64,000 nt of DNA from Flavobacterium sp. xlx-214 (GCF_013874595.1 NZ_CP059431.1:496001-560000), one strand, 5' to 3'; counted from the first letter of the stretch, positions 45,201 through 55,260 are shown. Notes: generated from the letters alone by a model not told the origin. Program-made: numbers and translations.

Positions 45201-47282
45201 TTATTTTTTTACAAACTTATAACTCTGCTGTACTGCATCTTTAGCTAAAACTAAAATATACGAACCTGTTTTTAAGAAAGAAACATCAATTGAAGCATCT
45301 TTTGAATTCAAATTCAGTGATACATCTTTAATTTTCTTTCCACTCATATCATAAATATAAGCCTTTGTGTTTGTTAATTTATCTAAATCACCGCTTATAT
45401 TTAAATTTGAATCTGCAGGGTTAGGATAAACATTTAAGTTTTTCAAAACATTATCTTCTAAAGAAAGTCCATTTCCAATTGTTGGCATTTGCCCTCCAGC
45501 TCCAGAAACAACTAAAGTAAAATCTTGCTCTCCACCTTGCAGTGTTCCTTTATGCGTAATAACAACTTCATAGTTTCCTGCAACAGCATTCTGCGGCTCA
45601 ATTTTTTCAATATTATCCCTTTCGTTATCAACAAGTCTTGTAGCAATATTAATAGAACTTGGAGCTATTTTTATATCTCTATTCAAAGACCAAGGAAAAG
45701 ACGTTGCGTTAGTATCGGTATTAACCAATCTTACATCTAAATCATTAACTAATTTCTTTAAATCTACATCAGATAGAGAAGAAACTGTTCCGGCTGGATC
45801 GTTCCAAGCAATGGTTACTACTAATGGTCCATTTCCATCGTAAACAAATTTATAATTAAAAGTAGAACCTTGGATTATCTTTAAATCTTGAAAAATTGCA
45901 GTTTTAGCTACTGCCTGATCTATAATATCAACACCTTTAGCAGCATCAATTAGTCCCCAACCAAACATAAAATCTGGACCAGCTGCTGGACCTGTCTCTC
46001 TTGCAGTATGCGCCATTAACGCACGTACAGCTGCTGACTTCATGTATCTATCAAACACTTTTTTATGGTATCCTTGCCACAATGTAAACACGCCAGTTAC
46101 TGCAGGCGCCGCCATTGATGTTCCTGCCATTACATCAGTAGATGTAATACCACCTACACCAACAGAAACTACAGGATCAAAACCATATTCCCCACCTTTG
46201 GCAGCAATATCAGGCTTTATTCTAAAATCATCTGTTGGCCCATAATTACTATAAGTCGAAATAAAAGGTCCAACACCTGCAACAGAACCAACGGATGTAG
46301 GTCCTGTAATTCCTGAATAATTTTCCGTACCTCTAGTAGCAGCCACAACAACTACATTCTTAGAAACACCTGAATTAGACAATAAATCTTTTCTACCTGT
46401 TTTTGCTGGAACACTACCATCACTCCTATCATTACCTGCCGCAAAAACCATTGTATAATAAGCAGCGTTATTGGCTAGAACATCATACTCTCTAGCCCTT
46501 GCATTATATTGCCCGAAAATAGCAGTTGTACCACCACTTGCAATATATTTTGGAGCATCTAACCCATAAGAGTGATTAGAAACATAGATAGTGTTTGTTT
46601 GTGCAGTTGCAGCAGCAGTCATTGTAGGTATATCATTAGCATTAATACCATTGTACGCATGAACTATTGCTTTATATGCAAAACCTTTAGCATAGTTATT
46701 TCCAAATTCTCCTGAGGCTACTGTACCCGCCACGTGAGCACTATGCGCAATACCTCCTTGAGAAGCACCAACATTAGGACTGTTTTTATGTAGATACCTA
46801 CCTGTTGTAAAGCCCAAGTGACCAGTTAACCCGGCACCACCATCCCAAACACCCGCAATCATACCAGCACCTTCAATTCCTCTAGCATGAAGTGGCTTTG
46901 CATTAGCAGTTTGTACAGAACTACCTACAAGCACATTATTAAAAAACTCATAACCGCTTGTTGCTTTACTATTAGATGTGGTTTTGTATATCAAAGCCTC
47001 TGTTTCTTCATCATAACCTGCCAAGGCAAATGAACTACCATTTTCTTCTCCTGAAATTGGTTTTCCTTGTTTTTTTGCAATTTCAACAGCTTTAGTATAA
47101 TTCTTGTCATACTCAGCTTCATTTTCGGCAGCAAAACTTTTTAAGAATTCAACATTAGTTCCTTTACGCACATAATCAGGCATTGTATTAGAAACTGACG
47201 CAGAATTACTATCAACCTGAGCATTAGCGCTAAAACTAGCTAATGCTAAAGCCAAAAATAACTTTGTAATTTTATTTTTCAT
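45201..47282 (-). CDS. T9SS-exported subtilisin-like (S8) serine protease
   Basis: A 693-residue secreted protease. It has a signal peptide (ending FSANAQ), a propeptide region, and the S8 catalytic set: Asp in AGVWDGGAG (about 146), His in HSAHVAGTVAS (about 183), Asn in FAAGND and Ser in AGTSMAAP (about 390). A beta-sandwich domain with NDLDVRLVN (P/Homo B-like) follows, and the C-terminus is a type A T9SS sorting domain (LNVYPNPADSNLNISG...YKFVKK). It should be exported across the outer membrane and digest extracellular protein. It lies just upstream of SusC/SusD pair 1 but ends at its own terminator. Confidence 0.93.
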   Translation of the reverse strand: MKNKITKLFLALALASFSANAQVDSNSASVSNTMPDYVRKGTNVEFLKSFAAENEAEYDKNYTKAVEIAKKQGKPISGEENGSSFALAGYDEETEALIYKTTSNSKATSGYEFFNNVLVGSSVQTANAKPLHARGIEGAGMIAGVWDGGAGLTGHLGFTTGRYLHKNSPNVGASQGGIAHSAHVAGTVASGEFGNNYAKGFAYKAIVHAYNGINANDIPTMTAAATAQTNTIYVSNHSYGLDAPKYIASGGTTAIFGQYNARAREYDVLANNAAYYTMVFAAGNDRSDGSVPAKTGRKDLLSNSGVSKNVVVVAATRGTENYSGITGPTSVGSVAGVGPFISTYSNYGPTDDFRIKPDIAAKGGEYGFDPVVSVGVGGITSTDVMAGTSMAAPAVTGVFTLWQGYHKKVFDRYMKSAAVRALMAHTARETGPAAGPDFMFGWGLIDAAKGVDIIDQAVAKTAIFQDLKIIQGSTFNYKFVYDGNGPLVVTIAWNDPAGTVSSLSDVDLKKLVNDLDVRLVNTDTNATSFPWSLNRDIKIAPSSINIATRLVDNERDNIEKIEPQNAVAGNYEVVITHKGTLQGGEQDFTLVVSGAGGQMPTIGNGLSLEDNVLKNLNVYPNPADSNLNISGDLDKLTNTKAYIYDMSGKKIKDVSLNLNSKDASIDVSFLKTGSYILVLAKDAVQQSYKFVKK

Positions 47283-47318
47283 TTTATTTAAAAATTAATC
47301 ATAATACATTTAAGATAT

Positions 47319-47326
47319 CAAATTTA
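47319..47326 (-). promoter_or_regulatory. -7 box of S8 protease promoter
   Basis: TAAATTTG on the minus strand matches TAnnTTTG, 37 bases before the protease ATG. It lies two bases from the divergent rnhB -7 box, so the two promoters would compete. Confidence 0.5.
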
Positions 47327-47328
47327 TG

Positions 47329-47336
47329 TAATTTTG
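47329..47336 (+). promoter_or_regulatory. -7 box of rnhB promoter
   Basis: TAATTTTG on the plus strand matches TAnnTTTG, about 50 bases before the rnhB ATG. The -33 region is AT-rich with no clear TTG. Confidence 0.45.
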
Positions 47337-47386
47337 TTGTATCTTTTGCATAACTTTTAAAATAAGCCAATATTTAACATTTCATT

Positions 47387-47986
47387 ATGTTACAAAAATC
47401 ATACAGTAATTTTCATTTTGAAGTAGGGACTGATGAAGCTGGAAGAGGCTGTTTAGCTGGACCGGTAACTGCTGCTGCCATTCTAATTAACAAACAATTA
47501 GAAAATGAGTTAATCAACGATTCTAAAAAACTATCTTTAAAATCTCGTAATTATTTAAGACACTTTATTGAAGAAAACAATCGATTATTTCAGGTAGCTC
47601 ATGTTTTTGAGGAAGAAATTGATGAAATAAACATTCTTAATGCTTCAATTAAAGCAATGCACAAAGCTATTGCGCAGTTTTCTTTTGAACCTGAGTTTAT
47701 TATTGTTGATGGAAATAGATTTAAACCTTTTAATAACATTCCTCATCAAACAATTGTAAAAGGCGATAGTAAATATTTGAGTATTGCAGCAGCTTCCATT
47801 CTTGCAAAAACGTATAGAGATGATTATATGTTACAATTACACGAAGAATTTCCTATGTATAGATGGGACAAGAATATGGGATACCCTACAAAAGAGCATA
47901 GAGCTGCCATTTTAGAATACGGACCATGCAAATACCATAGAAAAAGTTTTAAACTTTTACCCGATCAATTGGTTTTGGATATATAA
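47387..47986 (+). CDS. rnhB: Ribonuclease HII
   Basis: A 199-residue cytoplasmic endonuclease that removes ribonucleotides and RNA from RNA-DNA hybrids. The metal-binding acidic residues are in [14 protein letters not shown] (Asp16, Glu17), IIVDGNRF and the KTYRDDYM segment; the [20 protein letters not shown] block is characteristic of RNase HII. It is a single gene, divergent from the protease and convergent with SusC/SusD pair 2, with which it shares a terminator. Confidence 0.96.
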   Translation: MLQKSYSNFHFEVGTDEAGRGCLAGPVTAAAILINKQLENELINDSKKLSLKSRNYLRHFIEENNRLFQVAHVFEEEIDEINILNASIKAMHKAIAQFSFEPEFIIVDGNRFKPFNNIPHQTIVKGDSKYLSIAAASILAKTYRDDYMLQLHEEFPMYRWDKNMGYPTKEHRAAILEYGPCKYHRKSFKLLPDQLVLDI

Positions 47987-47988
47987 AA

Positions 47989-48014
47989 AAAGAGCTTCAC
48001 TATAGAAGCTCTTT
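47989..48014. terminator. Terminator between rnhB and SusC/SusD pair 2
   Basis: A ten-base stem (AAAGAGCTTC/GAAGCTCTTT) with a six-base loop. The T run is longer on the minus strand, so it mainly ends pair 2, with a weaker effect on rnhB. Confidence 0.82.
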
Positions 48015-48035
48015 ACTTAAACTAATTCAAATGGA

Positions 48036-49421
48036 TTAATATCCACTATTTTGTTTCATTCCACTAGCATTAATTTCGCCTAACGGAATTGGAAATGCTA
48101 TTTTGTAACTACCGTACGCAACATCTTCTAAAAGAACTGGATTTGGAGGTACGTCTTGTTTTGTTCGCATTAAATCATCAAAACGCAATCCTTCAAACAT
48201 CAATTCTCTTCTACGTTCTTCTAATAAATCTTCTAGGGTAATTGATGTCCATGCTTCAACATTTCGTTTAGCGCGAATATAATTTACAAACTCTAAAGCT
48301 TCATCTAACTTTCCTAAGTGAAAAGCCGCTTCTGCACCATTCAACAAAACTTCTTCATAACGCATAACAATAACATCATCTGAATAAGTTGGATACTTCT
48401 TTAAATTTTTAAAATCTTCATAAGCATCATATCCATACACTTGGGTTCTAATATCTTCATCTTCAAAAATACTGGTAATAGTATCTTGAGCCACAATATC
48501 ACCATAATTTAAACCATTATACATCTCTGACAAACAATCATTTCCTAAGTTATCGTTTGATGGCATTGATAATTGAAAAACCGTATTAGCATCTGGCACA
48601 TTTCCTTCATATTGTCTAATAAATTCTAAATTACCAATAACACGATCTCCACCAGAAATAACTTCTTTTGCGGCATCATATGCAATTTGCCAATCTTCAG
48701 GAAAGAAAGTCGCAAAATAAAGTGCCATTCTAGATTTAAATCCATAAGCAGCTTCTTTTGTGAAATACTTAGGATTTGTATTTTGTATCATTTCTATAGC
48801 TTTATCAATATCTGCATAAGCTTTTGTTCTAACCTCAGCCAAAGTATTTCTTTCTGCTCCAAAAGCTAACCCTTCTTGTGCATTTTTAGGATACGTAGTA
48901 ACGTAAGGAATTGTTAAAGCATTTGCACCACCTTGTCCATCGACATGTTGTTGACCGAAAAGTTTAGCTAAATCAAAATGGGCTACAGCTCTTGCAAGAT
49001 AGGCTTGACCTTGATAATCTTTAATTGTATTTTCATCACCTGTAATTCCTTCGGCATGAATTGCATAATTGGCATTTAAAATTACTTGGTAAATAGTACG
49101 CCATGTATCAGCAGGATAAGCAGCTGTTATTAACACGTTCATTTCCGAAACATTTCGGAATCGGTTTGAATAACCTGCAGAATAAGCATTATCTGTACGA
49201 CACTCATTAAACAAAATATAATCACGACCATAATATTCCGCTGCACGCATTTTTTTATACATACCCATTACTAGGTACTGCATATCTGTTTCTGTTGCAA
49301 TTGGATTTTTATCCAAGTCTCTTTCAGTTGTTAACTCAGGCTCTAGCGCATCTTGACTACAAGAAACAATGGCTGATGCTGACAATAAGCCAAACAATAA
49401 TTGTATATATAATCTTTTCAT
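48036..49421 (-). CDS. SusD/RagB-family nutrient-binding lipoprotein (pair 2)
   Basis: A 461-residue surface lipoprotein (lipobox IVSC). The helical SusD pattern is visible (QGQAYLARAVAHFDLAKLFG) and the C-terminal EERRRELMFEGLRFDDLMR and PIPLGEINAS are typical. It starts six bases after SusC 2 and works with it. Ligand unknown; no glycoside hydrolase lies next to it in this window. Confidence 0.93.
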   Translation of the reverse strand: MKRLYIQLLFGLLSASAIVSCSQDALEPELTTERDLDKNPIATETDMQYLVMGMYKKMRAAEYYGRDYILFNECRTDNAYSAGYSNRFRNVSEMNVLITAAYPADTWRTIYQVILNANYAIHAEGITGDENTIKDYQGQAYLARAVAHFDLAKLFGQQHVDGQGGANALTIPYVTTYPKNAQEGLAFGAERNTLAEVRTKAYADIDKAIEMIQNTNPKYFTKEAAYGFKSRMALYFATFFPEDWQIAYDAAKEVISGGDRVIGNLEFIRQYEGNVPDANTVFQLSMPSNDNLGNDCLSEMYNGLNYGDIVAQDTITSIFEDEDIRTQVYGYDAYEDFKNLKKYPTYSDDVIVMRYEEVLLNGAEAAFHLGKLDEALEFVNYIRAKRNVEAWTSITLEDLLEERRRELMFEGLRFDDLMRTKQDVPPNPVLLEDVAYGSYKIAFPIPLGEINASGMKQNSGY

Positions 49422-49427
49422 AATTTT

Positions 49428-52400
49428 TTAGAATTTAACGTTAACAGTAAATATGATTGATTTTACTGGTGGTGATGTAAACCCAACATACCCGTAACTT
49501 CCATCATTTGCCGTTCCTACTTCAGGATCTAATTTTAAAGTTTTATCTTTTGTCCAAGTGTACAAGTTGGTACCACGTAAAGAGAATGACAATCCATCAA
49601 TTTTTAAATGTTGTAAAACTGAACCTTTAAGATTATACCCTATACTAACATCTCTTAGACGAATAAAATCTCCATCTTTTAAAAATCTTGTTGAAGGTTG
49701 AGATGCTGTTGTACTTCCATAAGTTAATTTAGGAGTATTGGTAACATCACCTGGATTTTGCCAACGATCTAAAACATATTCTGTTGAGTTGTAATTTAAA
49801 AGCGCTGTTGATGTTGTACCATGAATGTAGTTACTCCAATCTTCGTAAACTTGATTACCTCCTGAGAAATACAAATTAGCTCCTACAAAGAAATTCCCAA
49901 TATCTAATTGCGTTCCTAAACCAGCTGTATAAGTAGGCATTGCACTCTTTCCTGTCCATTCAGAAGCTGCTTCACCGTAATTTTCTGTTTTAGCACCATC
50001 TTTACCATTAACATACCACCATGCGTTTCCGTTTTCAGGATTAACCCCTGCATATTTTTTCATTTTCCAACCACGTATTGAATGTCCTTCTTCAATAGTT
50101 GTAAAAGTTCCGGTAATTACTTTTGGTTTATTAGTTACAGGATCTATCTGCATTTCAATCATTTCATTTTCTACAGTACCTAAATTACCATAAACAGTCC
50201 ATGAAAAGTTTTCTTTTTTAACAACTTGTGCGTTCAATTCAAATTCCCAACCTCTATTTTCTAAAGATCCAATATTTTGAATTACCCCTGTATAACCGCC
50301 AATTTGTGTTAAAGGCACATTATACAATAAGTTTTCACTTATAGACTTGTAATAAGCAACACCCGCAGTTATTCTATCTTGTAGAAAACCTAAATCTACA
50401 CCTACATCAAGTTTTTTCTGGGTTTCCCAACCTATCTCTGTACTTAATTGACTTGGAATAAATCCTGGTATACCATCATATCTATCTGTAGAAACCATTC
50501 TTTGATATTGGTTAATAGCAATACCTGAGTTACCTGTTGTTCCGTAAGAACCTCTTAATCTTAAAGTTGATAAAGTTTTGCTGTCCTGTAAGAACTCTTC
50601 ATTCATTATATTCCAAGCAGCACCTACAGACCAAAAAGTTCCCCATCTTTGAGAATCAGCAAATCTAGAAGATCCCTCACGTCTTAAAGAAGCATCTATC
50701 ATGTACTTATTTAAATAGGCATAATTCACCAAACCTACATAAGCTAAATTCATCCAGTCATTTTTATATGAATTTGCTAAGTGATTTGCAGAGGTGTTTC
50801 CTAATTCAGAAAATCCTATTGCAATATTCTCACCATAACCATATAAATTATTTGTTTTTACCTTTTGAAACTCCATTAATGCTTTTACATCAAAACGATG
50901 ATCATCACTTATAAAGAATCTATAATCAAATGAGTTTTGAGAAATATAATTAAAAATGCTCATGTTAGAATCTTCAACATATCCTCCAATTCCATCTCCA
51001 TCTCCATGAACAGGATTGTTATAATTATGATATCTTGATGATGTATAATCAATAGACAACTGAGTATTAAATGAAAAATCTTCTGCTATTTTATACTTAA
51101 TTTTATTACTATTTATAACACGAATAATATCATTAATATTTTGATTGTTAGCTAAAGTATACAAAGGATTGTGCAAACCAGACAATCCATTAATGTTAGG
51201 AGATCCATCAGCATTATAGATATTATTCCAAGGACTCATGAAGTATTTAATCATGTTAGGATTTGAGAAATAAGCTCCACCTTCTAAAATACCTTGTTGT
51301 CTTACATTTGATACATTTGCACTAAAACCAAAATCAACTTTCTTATTTAATTTAGTGTCATAACTAAACATTCCTGTTATACGTCTAAAATCTGAACCAA
51401 TAACAGTACCTTCTGTTTTATTATATCCTAATGATGCATAAAAATTAGATTTTTCATCACCTCCTGTTGCAGAAAAGTTTAAAATACTAACCATTGCATC
51501 TTTATTACTCATAGCATCGCGCCAATTATTAATTGGTCTACCTGCATCTATCCAATCTTGTAAAGCAGCTGTTTGAGCAGGGTATCGAGCTATTAACTGA
51601 TCATAAATAGTTTGCTCTTCAAAACCTCCACCTCCATTAAAGGTGTTATTATACGCTTCTAACAACAATTGATATTTTTCTTCTCCTGTTAAAGACCTTG
51701 GCCCTTTTACAGCGTTTCTTTGAAAACCTAAAGAAGAAACCACTTCAAACTTAGCTTCACCCGTCTTACCTCGTTTTGTGGTAATTAAAATAACTCCATT
51801 AGCACCTCTAGCTCCATAAACAGATGTAGCACCTGCATCTTTTAAAACTGTTATAGATTCAATATCATTACTATTGATAGAAGACAATGCCGACAAAGAT
51901 GTTGAAGCTTCCGTATTTCCTGATAAGTTTCCATTTAACATTGGAACACCATCAATTACAATTAACGGATCATTTGAAGCACTTAAAGAATTTAAACCAC
52001 GAATACGGATTTGTTGAGTTGAACCTGGCGAACCAGAGTTAGCTGACATTTGAAGACCAGCCACTCGTCCTTGTAACGCTTGATCCGCAGAAGCCAAAGG
52101 CACTTTACTAATTTCTTCACCAGACACTTTTACAGCATTCCCTGTAATTTCATTTTTAGAACGTTGTTGCCCGTAAGCCAAAACAACAATTTCATCAAGT
52201 AAACTTTCATCTTCAACCAAGGTAATGTTCATCACTTGAGTTGAAGCGTTTACAATTCTAGTTTCGGATTTATATCCTACATAGTGGTATTCAATTTTAT
52301 CTCCTACTTTGGCAGAAATTGAATACCCTCCAGTATCATCGGTTGAAGTTCCGTCTTCACCTCCATTAACAACAACATCTACCCCAGAAACAACTTCAGA

Positions 52401-52505
52401 ACCAATTTTAACAGTTCCTGTAATTGTTTTTTCTTGAGCATAAGCCGATGTTAAACCACAGAAAGCAACCGCCACTGTTAAACTTACAAAGGTTTTTTTA
52501 TTCAT
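49428..52505 (-). CDS. SusC/RagA-family TonB-dependent outer-membrane transporter (pair 2)
   Basis: A 1,025-residue TonB-linked barrel. It has a signal peptide (ending LTSAYAQ), the regulatory domain (TVKIGSEVVSGVDVVVNGG, about 30-105), the plug with PLIVIDGVPML and TVLKDAGATSVYGARGANG, and the barrel ending in an aromatic strand (KSIIFTVNVKF). The regulatory domain is shorter and more degenerate than in pair 1. It forms an operon with SusD 2 behind a promoter-like site (52524-52554). Confidence 0.95.
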   Translation of the reverse strand: MNKKTFVSLTVAVAFCGLTSAYAQEKTITGTVKIGSEVVSGVDVVVNGGEDGTSTDDTGGYSISAKVGDKIEYHYVGYKSETRIVNASTQVMNITLVEDESLLDEIVVLAYGQQRSKNEITGNAVKVSGEEISKVPLASADQALQGRVAGLQMSANSGSPGSTQQIRIRGLNSLSASNDPLIVIDGVPMLNGNLSGNTEASTSLSALSSINSNDIESITVLKDAGATSVYGARGANGVILITTKRGKTGEAKFEVVSSLGFQRNAVKGPRSLTGEEKYQLLLEAYNNTFNGGGGFEEQTIYDQLIARYPAQTAALQDWIDAGRPINNWRDAMSNKDAMVSILNFSATGGDEKSNFYASLGYNKTEGTVIGSDFRRITGMFSYDTKLNKKVDFGFSANVSNVRQQGILEGGAYFSNPNMIKYFMSPWNNIYNADGSPNINGLSGLHNPLYTLANNQNINDIIRVINSNKIKYKIAEDFSFNTQLSIDYTSSRYHNYNNPVHGDGDGIGGYVEDSNMSIFNYISQNSFDYRFFISDDHRFDVKALMEFQKVKTNNLYGYGENIAIGFSELGNTSANHLANSYKNDWMNLAYVGLVNYAYLNKYMIDASLRREGSSRFADSQRWGTFWSVGAAWNIMNEEFLQDSKTLSTLRLRGSYGTTGNSGIAINQYQRMVSTDRYDGIPGFIPSQLSTEIGWETQKKLDVGVDLGFLQDRITAGVAYYKSISENLLYNVPLTQIGGYTGVIQNIGSLENRGWEFELNAQVVKKENFSWTVYGNLGTVENEMIEMQIDPVTNKPKVITGTFTTIEEGHSIRGWKMKKYAGVNPENGNAWWYVNGKDGAKTENYGEAASEWTGKSAMPTYTAGLGTQLDIGNFFVGANLYFSGGNQVYEDWSNYIHGTTSTALLNYNSTEYVLDRWQNPGDVTNTPKLTYGSTTASQPSTRFLKDGDFIRLRDVSIGYNLKGSVLQHLKIDGLSFSLRGTNLYTWTKDKTLKLDPEVGTANDGSYGYVGFTSPPVKSIIFTVNVKF

Positions 52506-52523
52506 ATCTTAAGTTTTTTTTAA

Positions 52524-52554
52524 CAATTATAGCGATTATATTTTACTGCTCAAA
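52524..52554 (-). promoter_or_regulatory. Promoter of SusC/SusD pair 2
   Basis: TTTG, a 19-base spacer and TATAATTG on the minus strand. The -7 box differs from TAnnTTTG at one position; the spacing is ideal. Confidence 0.55.
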
Positions 52555-52593
52555 AAAATAATTGTTAAAAAAAATCATTCTAAATAAAAAATC

Positions 52594-52629
52594 CCTGCTA
52601 AAAAAACACATTTCTATCTTTTTAGCAGG
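52594..52629 (-). terminator. Terminator of lipB
   Basis: An 11-base stem (CCTGCTAAAAA/TTTTTAGCAGG) with further partial pairing outside, followed on the minus strand by a run of six T. Confidence 0.85.
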
Positions 52630-52660
52630 AATTTTTACAAAATACATTTTTTACCTTCAT

Positions 52661-53356
52661 TTACTCAGTTTCAAACATCTCTTTAAAATAGTAAAGAATT
52701 TTTTGTTTCACTTCTTCTTCATCAACCTTTTCAACACCTAATTCTACATTTAAAGAAGCTACTGCTTTACCACGAATGCCGCAAGGTATTATATTATCAA
52801 AATACCCCAAATTAGCATTTACATTTAAAGCAAACCCGTGCATGGTAACCCAACGCGACGCACGTACACCCATAGCACATATTTTACGTGCAAATGGTGT
52901 ACCAACATCTAACCAAACTCCTGTTTCTCCATCGCTTCGCACTCCTTTTAAACCGTAATCTGCAAGCGTTTTTATAATAACCTCTTCTAAAAAACGTAGG
53001 TACTTATGAATATCGGTAAAAAAATTATCTAAATCTAAAATAGGATATCCTACAATTTGCCCTGGACCATGATAAGTAATATCTCCTCCTCTATTAATTT
53101 TATAAAAGGTAGCGTTTTTTGCCTTTAACTGCTCTTCATTTAAAAGCATATTTTCCATATGACCACTTTTTCCTAAAGTATAAACATGCGGATGCTCTAC
53201 AAACAAAAAATAATTGGGAGTTTCCTTAGCATTAGCTTCATCTTTTCTATTCTGCGATTTAATATCTAAAATTCCTTGAAATAATTCTTCTTGATAATCC
53301 CAAGTATCTTTATAATCTTTCAAGCCTAAATCTTGAATTTGAACTTTTTTATTCAT
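52661..53356 (-). CDS. lipB: Lipoyl(octanoyl) transferase
   Basis: A 231-residue enzyme that moves octanoate from acyl carrier protein to lipoyl domains, the first step of lipoylation of enzymes such as the pyruvate dehydrogenase E2 in this window. Family motifs are visible: [20 protein letters not shown], the lysine in [19 protein letters not shown] and the catalytic Cys in [14 protein letters not shown]. It is divergent from lysS and ends at a terminator. Length is normal. Confidence 0.95.
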   Translation of the reverse strand: MNKKVQIQDLGLKDYKDTWDYQEELFQGILDIKSQNRKDEANAKETPNYFLFVEHPHVYTLGKSGHMENMLLNEEQLKAKNATFYKINRGGDITYHGPGQIVGYPILDLDNFFTDIHKYLRFLEEVIIKTLADYGLKGVRSDGETGVWLDVGTPFARKICAMGVRASRWVTMHGFALNVNANLGYFDNIIPCGIRGKAVASLNVELGVEKVDEEEVKQKILYYFKEMFETE

Positions 53357-53373
53357 GTCACTAAAAATTTACA

Positions 53374-53381
53374 CAAATTTA
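53374..53381 (-). promoter_or_regulatory. -7 box of lipB promoter
   Basis: TAAATTTG on the minus strand matches TAnnTTTG, with a TTG about 23 bases upstream. It lies 18 bases before the lipB ATG. Confidence 0.55.
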
Positions 53382-53446
53382 CTCATTTTAAAAGCATTCT
53401 TATTCAAAATTCATTGTAGAAATTACTTCGATATTCTAAAAATAAC

Positions 53447-53454
53447 TACTTTTG
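53447..53454 (+). promoter_or_regulatory. -7 box of lysS promoter
   Basis: TACTTTTG matches TAnnTTTG and lies 28 bases before the lysS ATG. The -33 position has TTCG in place of TTG. Confidence 0.55.
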
Positions 53455-53482
53455 CAGATTAATTAAAAGAATTATAAATTTT

Positions 53483-55183
53483 ATGCAACTTTCAGAACAA
53501 GAAATCATCAGAAGAGAGAAATTGAGCAAGTTAAGAGCACTTGGCATCAATCCATATCCAGCAAATTTGTTTCCGGTAGATCATACAACCAAGCAAATTA
53601 AGGAAACTTTTGAAGAAAATAAGAAGGTTGTTGTTGCGGGTAGATTAATGAGTGTTCGTGATCAAGGAAAAGCAAGTTTTGCTGAAATTCAAGATCAAGA
53701 AGGGCGTATTCAATTGTACTTAAATCGTGATGTTATTTGTCCTGATGAGGATAAAACATTGTACAATACCGTTTTTAAAAAATTGACTGATTTAGGCGAT
53801 TTTATTGGTATTGAAGGCGAATTATTTACTACGCAAGTGGGTGCAAAATGTATTAGAGTAGAAAAATTTTCGATACTTTCTAAAACATTACGCCCGTTAC
53901 CATTACCAAAAACAGACGATGAAGGCAATGTATTTGATGCTTTTACCGATCCTGAATTACGTTACCGCATGCGTTACGTAGATTTAGTGGTAAACCCATT
54001 AAACAAAGAAATTTTCATAAAACGCACCAAATTATATAACGCTATGCGCTCGTTCTTTAACGACCGTGGGTATTTAGAGGTTGACACGCCTGTTTTACAA
54101 TCAATTCCGGGTGGTGCAGCGGCGCGTCCGTTCATTACACATCACAATGCGTTAGACATTCCTTTGTATATGCGTATTGCCAACGAATTGTATTTAAAAC
54201 GTTTGATTGTTGGTGGTTTTGAAGGTGTTTACGAATTTTCTAAAAACTTCCGTAACGAAGGTATGGATCGTACGCACAATCCAGAATTTACGGCAATGGA
54301 AATTTATGTTGCTTATAAAGATTACAATTGGATGATGGATTTTACCGAGCAGTTATTAGAACATTGTGCAATTGCTGTAAACGGAACTTCAGAAGCTACT
54401 TTTGGTGATCATAAAATTGATTTTAAAGCACCTTACAAACGCGTTACCATGCGTCAATCGATCATTGATTTTACAGGATTTGATATCGATGGAAAATCAG
54501 AAGACGAAATTCGTGCAGCAGCGCAATCAATGGGTATTGCAGTTGATGAAACAATGGGTAAAGGAAAGTTAATCGACGAGATTTTTGGTGAAAAATGTGA
54601 AGGAAATTACATTCAACCAACATTTATTACCGATTACCCTAAAGAAATGTCCCCGTTAACTAAAGAACACCGCGATAATCCAGAATTAACAGAGCGTTTT
54701 GAATTAATGGTTTGTGGTAAAGAAATTGCAAACTCGTACTCTGAGTTAAACGATCCTATTGATCAACGCGAGCGTTTTGAAGAGCAATTAAAATTATCTG
54801 AAAAAGGTGACGACGAAGCTGGTCAATTTATTGATGAAGATTTCTTACGTGCCTTAGAGTTTGGCATGCCACCAACTGGCGGTTTAGGTATTGGAATGGA
54901 TCGTTTAATTATGTTTTTAACCAATAATCCATCAATTCAAGAAGTATTATTCTTCCCGCAAATGCGCCCAGAAAAAACAGCTCCAAGTTACGAGTTAACC
55001 GATGATGAAAAAATCATTGTTGCTATTTTAGAGAAAAACGATAATAAAATGGCTTTAAACACTTTGAAAGAACAAGCAGCTCTAAGCGGTAAAAAGTGGG
55101 ATAAAGCAATGAAAGGCTTAGCTTCTCATAACTTAACAAAAATAAGTACAGAAAACGAAGAAAAAGTGGTTGAGTTTATTTAA
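53483..55183 (+). CDS. lysS: Lysyl-tRNA synthetase, class II
   Basis: A 566-residue cytoplasmic enzyme that charges tRNA-Lys. It has an OB-fold anticodon-binding domain (about 45-150) and a class II catalytic domain with motif 2 (FRNEGMDRTHNPEFT) and motif 3 (GLGIGMDRLIMF). After motif 3 the protein continues for about 65 residues (DDEKIIVAILEKNDNKMAL...) as a predicted helical, winged-helix-like extension that the shorter enterobacterial enzyme lacks. It is a single gene with its own promoter box and terminator. Confidence 0.97.
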   Translation: MQLSEQEIIRREKLSKLRALGINPYPANLFPVDHTTKQIKETFEENKKVVVAGRLMSVRDQGKASFAEIQDQEGRIQLYLNRDVICPDEDKTLYNTVFKKLTDLGDFIGIEGELFTTQVGAKCIRVEKFSILSKTLRPLPLPKTDDEGNVFDAFTDPELRYRMRYVDLVVNPLNKEIFIKRTKLYNAMRSFFNDRGYLEVDTPVLQSIPGGAAARPFITHHNALDIPLYMRIANELYLKRLIVGGFEGVYEFSKNFRNEGMDRTHNPEFTAMEIYVAYKDYNWMMDFTEQLLEHCAIAVNGTSEATFGDHKIDFKAPYKRVTMRQSIIDFTGFDIDGKSEDEIRAAAQSMGIAVDETMGKGKLIDEIFGEKCEGNYIQPTFITDYPKEMSPLTKEHRDNPELTERFELMVCGKEIANSYSELNDPIDQRERFEEQLKLSEKGDDEAGQFIDEDFLRALEFGMPPTGGLGIGMDRLIMFLTNNPSIQEVLFFPQMRPEKTAPSYELTDDEKIIVAILEKNDNKMALNTLKEQAALSGKKWDKAMKGLASHNLTKISTENEEKVVEFI

Positions 55184-55210
55184 AACTCCACCACTTAATA
55201 ATCAAAAAAA

Positions 55211-55232
55211 GCCTTTACATTTAAATAAAGGC
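55211..55232 (+). terminator. Terminator of lysS
   Basis: A seven-base GCCTTTA/TAAAGGC stem, preceded by an A run and followed by ACTTTTTT on the plus strand, 27 bases after the lysS stop. Confidence 0.82.
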
Positions 55233-55260
55233 ACTTTTTTATGTTTTGACTTAAAAGAAA

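Noticed and set aside
40448..52505. Two SusC/SusD pairs as a polysaccharide utilization locus
   Set aside because: No glycoside hydrolase, polysaccharide lyase, sulfatase or hybrid sensor regulator is next to either pair in the window; the PNGase F-like gene lies more than 3 kb away in another unit.
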